Assembly: GCF_039993895.1 (NCBI RefSeq)
Contig: NZ_CP121194.1
Coordinates: forward strand, 1,674,001 to 1,738,000
Direction: 5' to 3'
Length of the DNA stretch: 64,000 bases
From: Edaphobacter paludis
GTDB lineage: Bacteria > Acidobacteriota > Terriglobia > Terriglobales > Acidobacteriaceae
The translations under genes and the position numbers were made by a program. The stretch's first letter is position 1, and every line of letters begins with the position of its first letter. Positions 45,050-53,030 of the stretch are shown piece by piece. The notes beneath the pieces are model-generated. The model made no database searches, had not been told where the DNA came from, and worked only from the letters and a program-made list of their open reading frames with translations.

Positions 45050-45485
45050 GGATCTCGATATTCTCCATCTGCTGGGACCAGCCGCCGTCATTCATGCGGA
45101 AGGCTTCAGAGCGCCGGTCGCTGGGGATCTTGTCGAAGCCGGATTCTGTGAGCAGAAGCAGGGTGCCGTCTGGGATCGCTTCCAGCTTGAATTCGACCAG
45201 GGTGGGCGATTCGTGCGAATAATCCATCTTGGGATCGATTGCATAAGGGTGCCACGTGAAGGAAAAGAGTCGGTCGGTCTCCATCTTCTGCACGACGGCT
45301 ACCCATTGGAGATGCTCGTAGCCGGGATAGGTGATATGGCCTCGTGAGGTCTCGCCGGGTACGAAGGGGCCATCGAGCTTGACGCGGAACCACTCGCCAA
45401 ACTCGCGATAATCCGTTAGGGCACGCCAGACGCGTGAGACTGGAGCCTTGAGTTCAATACGCTTTTCGATACGGTTATTTTCCAT
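45030..45485 (-). CDS. SRPBCC (AHSA1-like) protein
   Basis: 151 residues with the START-like AHSA1 pattern: IEKRIELKAPVSRVWRALTDYREFGEWF, a central beta-sheet region including FSFTWHPYAI, TLVEFKLEAIPDGTLLLLTESGFDKIP, and the C-terminal helix GGWSQQMENIEIHV. Such proteins form a hydrophobic cavity; the ligand is unknown. The pairing with an ArsR regulator is a frequent arrangement. The ATG at 45485 has GAGG upstream, and that Shine-Dalgarno lies inside a palindromic operator. Confidence 0.88.
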   Translation of the reverse strand: MENNRIEKRIELKAPVSRVWRALTDYREFGEWFRVKLDGPFVPGETSRGHITYPGYEHLQWVAVVQKMETDRLFSFTWHPYAIDPKMDYSHESPTLVEFKLEAIPDGTLLLLTESGFDKIPSDRRSEAFRMNDGGWSQQMENIEIHVAQKP

Positions 45486-45487
45486 AA

Positions 45488-45503
45488 GCAACCTCGTGGT
45501 TGC
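45488..45503. promoter_or_regulatory. Palindromic operator 1
   Basis: GCAACC-TCGT-GGTTGC, a perfect 6+6 palindrome with a 4-bp centre, just downstream of the -10 element and over the ribosome site of the SRPBCC/ArsR operon. Confidence 0.75.
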
Positions 45504-45532
45504 ATAATAGCGTGATTCGAACTTAAGGGCAA
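45504..45532 (-). promoter_or_regulatory. Promoter of the SRPBCC-arsR operon
   Basis: On the minus strand, TTGCCC (45532-45527) and TATTAT (45509-45504) are spaced by exactly 17 bp. The -35 overlaps operator 2 and the -10 abuts operator 1, so bound ArsR would block RNA polymerase. Confidence 0.7.
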
Positions 45533-45544
45533 CCTTATGGTTGC
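45529..45544. promoter_or_regulatory. Palindromic operator 2
   Basis: GCAACC-TTAT-GGTTGC has the same arms as operator 1, centre to centre 41 bp away (about four helical turns). It overlaps the -35 and faces the divergent DUF1348 gene as well. Confidence 0.75.
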
Positions 45545-45610
45545 ACTTAATCGATGGCGAATGAGTTGCTCTACCATGGCGGTACAAGACGTATTCAAGG
45601 AGGATCGTTC

Positions 45611-46081
45611 ATGACTGCCAGCGTTGCTCTTATACCGCCGTTTACACGTGAGATTGCAATTCAAAAGGTGCGCATGGCCGAGGACGGATGGAATTCGCGC
45701 GACCCGGAACGAGTTGCGCTGGCATACACCGTGGACAGTCGATGGAGGAACCGTTCGGAGTTCGTTACCGGACGTGATCAGATTGTCGAGTTTTTGACGC
45801 GCAAGTGGAGCAGGGAGCTGGAGTATCGGCTTATTAAAGAGATGTGGGCCTTCGATGCCAACCGAATTGCCGTGCGCTTTGCATATGAGTCTCATGATGC
45901 ATTGGGAGATTGGTTTCGCTCGTATGGGAACGAGAACTGGGAGTTCGATGAGAAGGGACTGATGAAAGTGCGTCACGCGAGTATCAACGATGTGCCTATA
46001 AAAGAGACTGACAGAATGTTTCATTGGCCGAGTGGACGGCGTCCAGATGAACATCCTGGCTTGAGTGAACTAGGGCTCTAA
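45611..46081 (+). CDS. DUF1348 (NTF2-like) protein
   Basis: 156 residues nearly throughout matching the DUF1348 pattern: [76 protein letters not shown] and the C-terminal [15 protein letters not shown]. This is a small NTF2-fold protein of unknown function, highly conserved across bacteria. ATG 45611 has a strong AAGGAGG. It is divergent from the ArsR/SRPBCC operon and may share operator 2. Confidence 0.9.
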   Translation: MTASVALIPPFTREIAIQKVRMAEDGWNSRDPERVALAYTVDSRWRNRSEFVTGRDQIVEFLTRKWSRELEYRLIKEMWAFDANRIAVRFAYESHDALGDWFRSYGNENWEFDEKGLMKVRHASINDVPIKETDRMFHWPSGRRPDEHPGLSELGL

Positions 46082-46511
46082 GGTCTCAAAGGTTCAGCTT
46101 TGGATAGCTATTAGAGAGCACGAGACTGATGCGGATGTAGGTCTGTGGGAGCGGGGAGGGGGCGTTCGACCGGGAGGATTTCTTTGGTGCAATCTCTCGG
46201 TTGGAGGCGCAAATGGGGTTGGTATACTTGGCGAGTTGAAAATCAGGGCAAGATTTGACGCGGTTGCCGGGAACGAAGCGGCAGGTTCGTGCGTATTGCT
46301 GTCCATGTCCGGTTTGTCACACGAGGACCATTGTTTCTTTTAAGAATCGTGTGGAATGTGCGGCGCGTCTTAAGTGAATTGGAAAAGTTAGATGTGTAAC
46401 GGCAAGCCTGTGGATTTTTGCTGGGCTTGCTAAGAGTTGAAGGACTCCGGAGAGGCTGCCTGTGCGAAAAGGCGGCGACGGAGAAGAACCAGGAAGAGTT
46501 GGAGAGCCATC
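46082..46511. other. 430-bp region before the TolC-family gene
   Basis: No convincing gene. It holds a candidate promoter at 46201-46228 and a 7-bp inverted repeat, GCAAGCC/GGCTTGC (46402-46408 and 46424-46430), with a 15-nt loop. The predicted leader of the TolC-family gene would be about 280 nt long; the purpose is unknown. Confidence 0.5.
46201..46228 (+). promoter_or_regulatory. Candidate promoter upstream of the TolC-family gene
   Basis: TTGGAG (46201-46206) and TATACT (46223-46228) at 16-bp spacing, with TGG just before the -10 (extended -10). Confidence 0.4.
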
Positions 46512-48614
46512 GTGAGATTAAGGGACATGCAGGCGGCAGCGAGTATTGGACTGTTGCTGATGAGCGTGAATATGCAACCGGCACTGGCGCAACAGACGAA
46601 TCCGACCGCGCCGGCGACACCGCAGACGGTGGTGAACGACACGACGGGGCAGGCCGGTTTGCCGCAGGCGCCGCAGCCAAAGCTGACGGAGCCGCTTTTT
46701 CTGCGGAGCACGAACCGCGACTATTCAAAGCCAAAGAGCCATTTCTGGAACCCGATTGCACCCTATACGGCGACCCAGGTGCCGCTGCCCAGGTTGGGCA
46801 ATACGCCTAATCTGGATGCGCTGCTTCGTGACGGGAAGATCTATCTGAGCCTGTCGGATGCGGTGACGCTGGCGCTCGAGAACAACTACGACATTGCGAT
46901 TGCACGAATCAATCTCGATATTGCAGATACGGATATTCTGCGGGCTAAGGCTGGTTCGACATTGCGTGGAGCCCCGGCAGGGGTGGTGACGAACACGATT
47001 GGCGGGTCGGGAACGACGGTGACCCAGGGAGGCGGCCCTGGTGGCACGACGAGTGCGGCAGGCGGCGCCGGCACAGGAGCGCAAGGCCTGGTGCTGAGCA
47101 CGAATGGTGGCGGTCCTTTGCCTGAGTTGCGGGACCCAGTGTTGACGGGGCAACTGGAATATGAAGACCTGAAGCAGGAGCAGAGCAATACGCTGTTCAG
47201 CGGTGGATTGCCCCAGTTGACGACGGACACGGGAACATACGATTTCGGGTATCAGCAGGGTTTCGTTACAGGAACGGCATTGAACGTGACGTTCAATAAC
47301 AACCGGGTGACGACGGATAATCCGTTTTCGAGCTACAGCCCGCAGTTGAACTCCAGCTTCAGGGCACAATTGACCCAGCATCTGTTGCAGGGGTTTGGCT
47401 GGGGAATCAATGGGCGCTTCGTCGTACAGGCAAAGAACGACCGCAGAATTACCGATTCGGCTTTCCGGCAGCAGCTTTTGTATACGGTCAATCAGGTGGA
47501 GAGCATCTACTGGGGACTAGTGAGCGCGTATGAGGACGAGCAGGCCAAGGAGCGGGCGCTGGCGCAGAGCACGCAACTAACGTCAGATAACCGGAAGCAG
47601 TTGGAGATTGGAACGCTGGCCCCGCTCGACGTCGTGAACTCTGACGCGGCTGTGGCGAGCGATAAGCAGGCCTTGGTTGCTTCGCAGTCGAATCTGGAGT
47701 ATCAGCAGTTGATTATGAAGCAGGCGATTGCGCGAAACCTCAACGACCCGCAGCTTTCGAGCGCGCCGGTGGTTCCTACGGACCGCGTAAGCCTGGACCG
47801 GCTGCCCGAGGAGGATATGTCGGTGGAAGATCTGGTAAAGCAGGCTTACACCAACAACCCGCAGATTGAACAGGCGGTGTTGAACATGAAGAACAATGAG
47901 ATCACCATTAAGGCAGAGAAGAATGGCCTGTTGCCGACGGTGGATGCGTATGCGTTTTACGGTGGAAGTGGTCTGGGTGGTGCGCAGAATCCGAAACAAA
48001 TCTGCAATTTCTCCAATCCTTCGGCTCCATGCCCTCCCTTTGCGCCTACCAGCTACAGGAATACGTTTGGCAGTCTGTTCGACAGCTCAAGTCCAGATAA
48101 GGGCGTAGGCGTGAACATCTCGATTACGCTGCGAAATCGGACGGCTCAGGCCGACCAGGCGCGATCGCAGATGGAGTACCGGCAGTCGCAGATGCGGTTG
48201 CAGCAGCTTTATACGCAGGTGCGAATCAGCGTCATCAACGGGCAATATGCGTTGACCAACGACCGGGCTCAGGTCACGGCGGCGCAGGCTGGACAGGATT
48301 ATGCATTGCAGAGTCTTGACGCTGAGCAGAAGAAATACAAGCTCGGGGCTTCTACTTCCGCCAATGTGCTGCAGCAGGAGCGCAATCTTGCGATCGCCGA
48401 GAATACGCTGATCTCCGATACGGCGGTATATGCGAAGGACAGGGCGGCATTATCGCAACTGCTGTCGAACACGCTGGATAAGTATGGGATCAGCATTACG
48501 GACGCGGCGAAGGGCGATGTGACACAGGCTCCGGTGATTCCTGGCCTGACTACACCGAAGGCTCCGGCAACGGTCAAGCCAATCGTGGTAGGTCCTGCAC
48601 CGACCGTTCAGTAA
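46512..48614 (+). CDS. TolC family outer-membrane efflux protein
   Basis: About 700 residues with a signal peptide ending ALAQQ. The body has the two-repeat outer-membrane efflux plan: LSLSDAVTLALENNYDIAIARINLDIADTDILRAK, long helices around AQSTQLTSDNRKQLEIGTLAPLDVVNSDAAVA, and the second repeat with LVKQAYTNNPQIEQAVLNMKNNEITI and YKLGASTSANVLQQERNL. A Gly/Thr-rich insert (about residues 158-195) lies in the first repeat, longer than in standard TolC. It should form a trimeric export duct; no pump genes are beside it. GTG at 46512 follows GGAGAG; the TTG 75 nt earlier would add an implausible Arg-rich start. Confidence 0.85.
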   Translation: MRLRDMQAAASIGLLLMSVNMQPALAQQTNPTAPATPQTVVNDTTGQAGLPQAPQPKLTEPLFLRSTNRDYSKPKSHFWNPIAPYTATQVPLPRLGNTPNLDALLRDGKIYLSLSDAVTLALENNYDIAIARINLDIADTDILRAKAGSTLRGAPAGVVTNTIGGSGTTVTQGGGPGGTTSAAGGAGTGAQGLVLSTNGGGPLPELRDPVLTGQLEYEDLKQEQSNTLFSGGLPQLTTDTGTYDFGYQQGFVTGTALNVTFNNNRVTTDNPFSSYSPQLNSSFRAQLTQHLLQGFGWGINGRFVVQAKNDRRITDSAFRQQLLYTVNQVESIYWGLVSAYEDEQAKERALAQSTQLTSDNRKQLEIGTLAPLDVVNSDAAVASDKQALVASQSNLEYQQLIMKQAIARNLNDPQLSSAPVVPTDRVSLDRLPEEDMSVEDLVKQAYTNNPQIEQAVLNMKNNEITIKAEKNGLLPTVDAYAFYGGSGLGGAQNPKQICNFSNPSAPCPPFAPTSYRNTFGSLFDSSSPDKGVGVNISITLRNRTAQADQARSQMEYRQSQMRLQQLYTQVRISVINGQYALTNDRAQVTAAQAGQDYALQSLDAEQKKYKLGASTSANVLQQERNLAIAENTLISDTAVYAKDRAALSQLLSNTLDKYGISITDAAKGDVTQAPVIPGLTTPKAPATVKPIVVGPAPTVQ

Positions 48615-48630
48615 AGAAGTGCAGCAATTA

Positions 48631-48669
48631 CAAACAACGGCCGTCTCGTAAAGAGGCGGCCGTTGTTTG
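48631..48669. terminator. Bidirectional terminator after the TolC-family gene
   Basis: CAAACAACGGCCG and CGGCCGTTGTTTG pair around an inner CTC-gtaaa-GAG stem. The TolC-family and PEP-CTERM genes converge on it, and both get an AT-rich arm. Confidence 0.85.
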
Positions 48670-48683
48670 TTGACTCTCGTTGC

Positions 48684-49217
48684 TTACGATTGGGAGATAA
48701 ATTTGCGCCGTGTCGCGCCCGCCAGGCCCAGTATGCCGGTGCCTAAAAGAATGAAGGTCGAAGGCTCGGGCGTTGCCGCCGGAGCAGGGCTCGTGGGAGT
48801 TGCTGCCGAAGCAAGGCTAAAGCTCACAGGAACGGTTTGGCTGAAATTGTCTTCATCATTCAGATGGGCGAAGTATCCGCTGCCATTGTTGAAGATATTC
48901 ACGTCGAAGTGATCCGGGCCGTTTACATCGGTGAAGCTGAATCCGTGCGCGTCCAGCGTTGGCGTGGCCGCTGGAAAAAGCAGGTTGTCATTTCCATTAA
49001 AGCCGCCCGGCGCGATGAGTCCTGTGACGCCGGTGCCTGTAATGTCGGAGATAAGGTATGCTCCGCTTCCTTGCGCTGCTGCGGTCAAGGTTCCAGATCC
49101 GCTGAAAGCTCCTGAGGAGCCATTGGCGGAAAAGTCAAAGGTGTCTGCATGGGCCGCGGCAGGAATCGCCAGAGCACTTAGAAGGGCCAGTGAGGAAAGT
49201 AGAAGGGAGTAGCGCAT
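48684..49217 (-). CDS. PEP-CTERM sorting-domain protein
   Basis: 177 residues: a signal peptide (AIPAAAHA), a Gly/Ser-rich body without recognised domain, and a C-terminal PEP-CTERM tail TPEPSTFILLGTGILGLAGATRRKF, i.e. the PEP motif, a membrane helix and a basic end. Such tails are cleaved by EpsH-type exosortases and the proteins are exported to the surface or matrix. The ATG at 49217 has GAGG upstream. No exosortase gene is in the window. Confidence 0.85.
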   Translation of the reverse strand: MRYSLLLSSLALLSALAIPAAAHADTFDFSANGSSGAFSGSGTLTAAAQGSGAYLISDITGTGVTGLIAPGGFNGNDNLLFPAATPTLDAHGFSFTDVNGPDHFDVNIFNNGSGYFAHLNDEDNFSQTVPVSFSLASAATPTSPAPAATPEPSTFILLGTGILGLAGATRRKFISQS

Positions 49218-49502
49218 AAGGGGCCTCGGGGATGGGGTTGGTACTTCTTGCTGGATAAATGAGATGCCTGTAGTCCTATGCAAAACATGCGTGAATTTGA
49301 GAAGAAATATTCCATGGTTAGTGTTGGTAGATGTTCAGATAGCGAAATAAATTCCGATAAGAGGGAGTCGAGCCTACATGCTGTGGAAAACTGTGCCTCT
49401 CGCGCTAAACGGATTGCGGGAAAGGAGCCAAAGACAAATCTGAGACGATGCCTGCAAGCATGGCTTACGTCTTCCTCTTTTGGGTGCTCTAAACTTGGAG
49501 CT

Positions 49503-51617
49503 ATGAATAAGAAGAAGAATTCCCTGGAGCGTGCGGCTTCAGCTTACCTACGGTCGGCGATGCATCAACCGGTGGACTGGCAGGAGTGGGGACCGGCGGC
49601 GTTTGCATTGGCGCAGACTGAGGACAAGCCGATCCTGTTGGATATTGGCGCGGTGTGGTGCCGCTGGTGTCATGTGATGGACCGCGAGTCGTATGAAAAT
49701 GCGGAGACCGCCAAGGTTATCAATGAACATTTTGTTGCGGTGAAGGTGGATCGCGATGAGCGGCCCGATGTGGATACGCGGTATCAGGCGGCGGTGTCTT
49801 CGATCAGCGGACAAGGCGGATGGCCTTTGACGGCGTTTCTTACACCCGATGGCAAGCCGTATTTTGGAGGGACATATTTTCCGCCGCAGGATCAGCATGG
49901 ACGTCCGAGTTTTCAGCGAGTGCTGCTGACCATGGCGGAGGCATTCGAAAAGCAGCGCGAAGAGGTGAATGAGTCGGCCAGCAGCGTGATTGCGGCGATC
50001 GAGCATAACGAGTCGTTCATGGGACGGGCCGGGAATCCGGGGCCGGAGCTGGTGCAGAAGCTGGTGGAGTCGATTGTGAAGCAGTTCGATTCCCGGTCGG
50101 GTGGCTTTGGATCTCAGCCTAAATTTCCACATTCGGGCGCTATCGATCTGTTGCTGGATGTAGCTCCGAGGGGGGAGGGCAACGAGGCCGCGAAGACCGC
50201 CGCCACGGTCACATTGCAAAAGATGGCGCTGGGAGGAATCTACGATCATCTTGCAGGTGGATTTCATCGCTACTCGGTCGATGAACGGTGGATCGTGCCG
50301 CACTTCGAGAAGATGGCTTACGACAATAGCGAACTGCTGAAGAACTATATCCACGCGTATCAGACCTACGTGCAGCCTGAGTCCGCGCGGGTGGCGCGGG
50401 AGATGATCCGTTGGGTGGATGAGTGGTTGAGCGACCGTGAGCATGGCGGTTTTTACGCCTCGCAGGATGCTGACTATTCGCTCGATGATGACGGCGACTA
50501 CTTCACCTGGACGCGGGACGAGGCGGCGGCGGTGTTGACCGCGGAGGAGATGGCAATTGCCGCCCCGTATTACGACATTGGCGAGGTTGGCGATATGCAT
50601 CACAATCCGCTGAAGAATGTGTTGCATGTTCGCGGGTCTCTGGAGGCAGTGGCGAAGTCGAATGGCGTGATGCTGGAGATTGCGGCGAAAAGGCTCGGCT
50701 CGGCGAGGAGGAAGCTCTATGCGGCTCGCTTGCAGCGGCCTACTCCGTACATCGACAAGACGGTTTACGTGGCGTGGAACGGGATGTTGATCTCGGCTTA
50801 TCTGGAGGCTGGAAGAGTCCTGGATATGCCGGAGGTGAAAGCGTTTGCGCTGAAGTCTCTGGATCGCGTGTTGCGAGAGGCGTGGGATGCGGGCAAGGGC
50901 ATGGCGCATGTCGTAGCTTATGGCGAGGCCGGTGGAAGCGCGGCACGCGTGGCCGGTGTGCTGGATGACTATGTTTTTGTGGGGCATGCTGCTCTCGATG
51001 CATGGGAAGCGACAGGGGAGTTGCGTTACTACGCTGCGGCCGAAGAGATTGCAGCGGGTGCGGTGGCGCGGTTTTATGACAAGACCGGTCTGGCGTTCTT
51101 CGATACGGAGGCGCCCGTCGAGGGCGAGGTGCGGTTAGGTGCTTTGGTGACACGGCGAAAGCCGTTGCAGGATTCGCCTACACCTGCGGCAAATCCGGTG
51201 GCGGCGGCGTTGCTGCTGCGGCTGGCGACGTTGAATGATCGCGAAGAGTATGCCGTAATGGCGCTTGAGACCCTGGAGACGTTTGCCGGAGTGGTGGAGC
51301 ACTTCGGGCTTTATGCTGCGAGTTATGGCTTGGCCTTGCAACGGCTGCTGCTGGGAACGGTGCAGGTCTGCGTGATTGGGGATGATGACGAGGCGCAGCG
51401 GCTGGAGGCTGTGGCGCTAGCCCGGTATGCCGTAAACAAGAGCGTGGTCCGGCTGCGGAAGGAGCAGTTGAGCGCGCTGCCGCCCGCTCTGGCGGAGACG
51501 CTGCCTCATCTGCCGGCAATAAGTGGAAGTGTTGCGATCATCTGCACAGGCAGGGGTTGTCTGCCGCCAGTCCGTACGGTCCATGAGTTGATTGCGGCGA
51601 TGAATAAAGTGCTTTAG
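49503..51617 (+). CDS. DUF255 thioredoxin-domain protein (YyaL/SSP411-like)
   Basis: 704 residues. The N-terminal thioredoxin-like DUF255 domain carries YLRSAMHQPVDWQEWG, GAVWCRWCHVMDRES (C53, C56), DERPDVDTRY and GQGGWPLTAFLTPDGKP. The C-terminal two thirds is an alpha/alpha-toroid resembling N-acylglucosamine epimerase/cellobiose epimerase barrels (GGIYDHLAGGFHRYSVDERW, FEKMAYDNSELL, FYASQDADYS). The cellular role is not settled. ATG 49503 has TTGGAG upstream; the open frame before it is not supported. Confidence 0.88.
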   Translation: MNKKKNSLERAASAYLRSAMHQPVDWQEWGPAAFALAQTEDKPILLDIGAVWCRWCHVMDRESYENAETAKVINEHFVAVKVDRDERPDVDTRYQAAVSSISGQGGWPLTAFLTPDGKPYFGGTYFPPQDQHGRPSFQRVLLTMAEAFEKQREEVNESASSVIAAIEHNESFMGRAGNPGPELVQKLVESIVKQFDSRSGGFGSQPKFPHSGAIDLLLDVAPRGEGNEAAKTAATVTLQKMALGGIYDHLAGGFHRYSVDERWIVPHFEKMAYDNSELLKNYIHAYQTYVQPESARVAREMIRWVDEWLSDREHGGFYASQDADYSLDDDGDYFTWTRDEAAAVLTAEEMAIAAPYYDIGEVGDMHHNPLKNVLHVRGSLEAVAKSNGVMLEIAAKRLGSARRKLYAARLQRPTPYIDKTVYVAWNGMLISAYLEAGRVLDMPEVKAFALKSLDRVLREAWDAGKGMAHVVAYGEAGGSAARVAGVLDDYVFVGHAALDAWEATGELRYYAAAEEIAAGAVARFYDKTGLAFFDTEAPVEGEVRLGALVTRRKPLQDSPTPAANPVAAALLLRLATLNDREEYAVMALETLETFAGVVEHFGLYAASYGLALQRLLLGTVQVCVIGDDDEAQRLEAVALARYAVNKSVVRLRKEQLSALPPALAETLPHLPAISGSVAIICTGRGCLPPVRTVHELIAAMNKVL

Positions 51618-51633
51618 CGAAGCCCGGATCCCT

Positions 51634-52563
51634 TCAGGCACCGACAGTGGGAGCGGCAGGCGGTGCGGTTGGGTCCGATTTCTGCTGCATGATGAGCATG
51701 TTGGATGAGACGCCGAGCGGGATACCGTCTTTCTCGAAGGCCAGGATGATGCGGCGGCGCAGCTCGCGAAGGACAGGGTCACGCTGGTTGGCGCGGACGC
51801 GAAGGTTGACGGGGTAGATAACCTCGCGCCCATTGATCTTATCGACACCGAGGATGTCCGGATCGGCGATGATGACCTGCTTGAACGCGGAGTCGCTGCG
51901 CACGTCAGCGGCAACTTTGCGCAGCAACGCCATAACCCGGTCGGGGTTGGCGCTGGCGTCCACGCTGACCGGAAGAGAGGCGATGGAAAAGTCGCGGGAG
52001 AGATTGGAAACGGTGGCGATCTGGCTGTTGGGAATAATGTAGAGGGTGCCGTCGCCGTCGCGGACTCTGGTCAGGCGCAGGGTGAGATCTTCGACGGTGC
52101 CTTGAAGTCCCGCGATCTTAACGACCTCACCTACGTTGTACTGGTCCTCGACGAGGATGAAGATGCCATTGAGCATGTCCTTGAAGATGGACTGAGCGCC
52201 GAGGCCGATGCCGATGCCGACGACTCCGGCAGATGCGAGCAAAGGCGTTAGATTGACGCCCATGGTGTGCAGTACATAGAGAAACGTGAAGAAACCGATG
52301 AGGCTGTAAGCCGTGGCGCGGACGATAGCGGCCATCGTTCGAAGCTGTGCTGCCCGTTGTGAATTGCCGACCTGCTTATCCGCGCCCTTGCGCAACTTCT
52401 TGACGAAGAGATCGACGATACGCTGCAGAACAAAGGCGATCAGCAGGATGATGGCAATCCGAGGAAGGTCCCGCCCGACAAACTCCACGATATAGTTGTG
52501 CCAATCGTGTTTGAAGATGTTCGAGAGGTGTTCTTCTTGCAGGTCCGGGGCCAGGAAGAGCAT
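51634..52563 (-). CDS. MscS-type mechanosensitive channel
   Basis: 309 residues with three membrane helices, the pore helix LTPLLASAGVVGIGIGLGAQSIFKDMLNGIFILVEDQYNVGE (Gly/Ala packing pattern of MscS TM3), a beta domain (VKIAGLQGTVEDLTLRLTRVRDGDGTLYIIPNSQIATVSNLS) and an alpha/beta C-terminus. It opens under membrane tension during osmotic downshock. The closing Ala/Pro tail is not conserved. Confidence 0.92.
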   Translation of the reverse strand: MLFLAPDLQEEHLSNIFKHDWHNYIVEFVGRDLPRIAIILLIAFVLQRIVDLFVKKLRKGADKQVGNSQRAAQLRTMAAIVRATAYSLIGFFTFLYVLHTMGVNLTPLLASAGVVGIGIGLGAQSIFKDMLNGIFILVEDQYNVGEVVKIAGLQGTVEDLTLRLTRVRDGDGTLYIIPNSQIATVSNLSRDFSIASLPVSVDASANPDRVMALLRKVAADVRSDSAFKQVIIADPDILGVDKINGREVIYPVNLRVRANQRDPVLRELRRRIILAFEKDGIPLGVSSNMLIMQQKSDPTAPPAAPTVGA

Positions 52564-52660
52564 GATTGTGGCATCTCGCTTTCGTGAGGATTGCTTTAGA
52601 CAGAATGCTTGAGTTGCCAGTAGGATGCAATTCGCAGCGAGTGCAAGCTGGAGGCGCGGT

Positions 52661-53026
52661 ATGAGAATGCTTCGTGCAGCAATAATGGGGATGGTTTTTC
52701 TGGCAGGCGTTTCGGGAATCCCGAGCGAGGGTCAAATGGGTCAGCCGTTTCCGGAGCAGCCTCCGGCCCCGGGCCGTCCCGGTGTAGAAGTGCCTCCCAT
52801 GGGACCCTCTGTGTCTCCGCAGATCCAGGCGCGCCAGGCGCAGTCGCAAAATAGCGAGCGGCAGAAACGGCTGATAGCGGATACGAATAAATTGCTGGTT
52901 TTGGCGACGGAGTTGAAACAGGATGTGGACAAGACGAACAAAGATGTTTTGTCAGTCGACGTGATTAAAAAGGCTGATGAGATCGAGAAGCTGGCCCATA
53001 GCGTCAAGGAGCGGATGAAAGGGTAG
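52661..53026 (+). CDS. Small secreted protein, coiled-coil
   Basis: 121 residues: a signal peptide (AAIMGMVFLAGVSG), a Pro/Gln-rich stretch, then a helical region ERQKRLIADTNKLLVLATELKQDVDKTNKDVLSVDVIKKADEIEKLAHSVKERMKG likely forming a coiled coil. No function is known. The ATG at 52661 has GGAGG 6 nt upstream. It ends 5 nt before the convergent subtilase gene. Confidence 0.65.
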   Translation: MRMLRAAIMGMVFLAGVSGIPSEGQMGQPFPEQPPAPGRPGVEVPPMGPSVSPQIQARQAQSQNSERQKRLIADTNKLLVLATELKQDVDKTNKDVLSVDVIKKADEIEKLAHSVKERMKG

Positions 53027-53030
53027 CGCT

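Noticed and set aside
49548..50987. 479-residue minus-strand frame over the DUF255 gene
   Set aside because: Arg/His-rich shadow; the opposite strand encodes a clear DUF255 protein.
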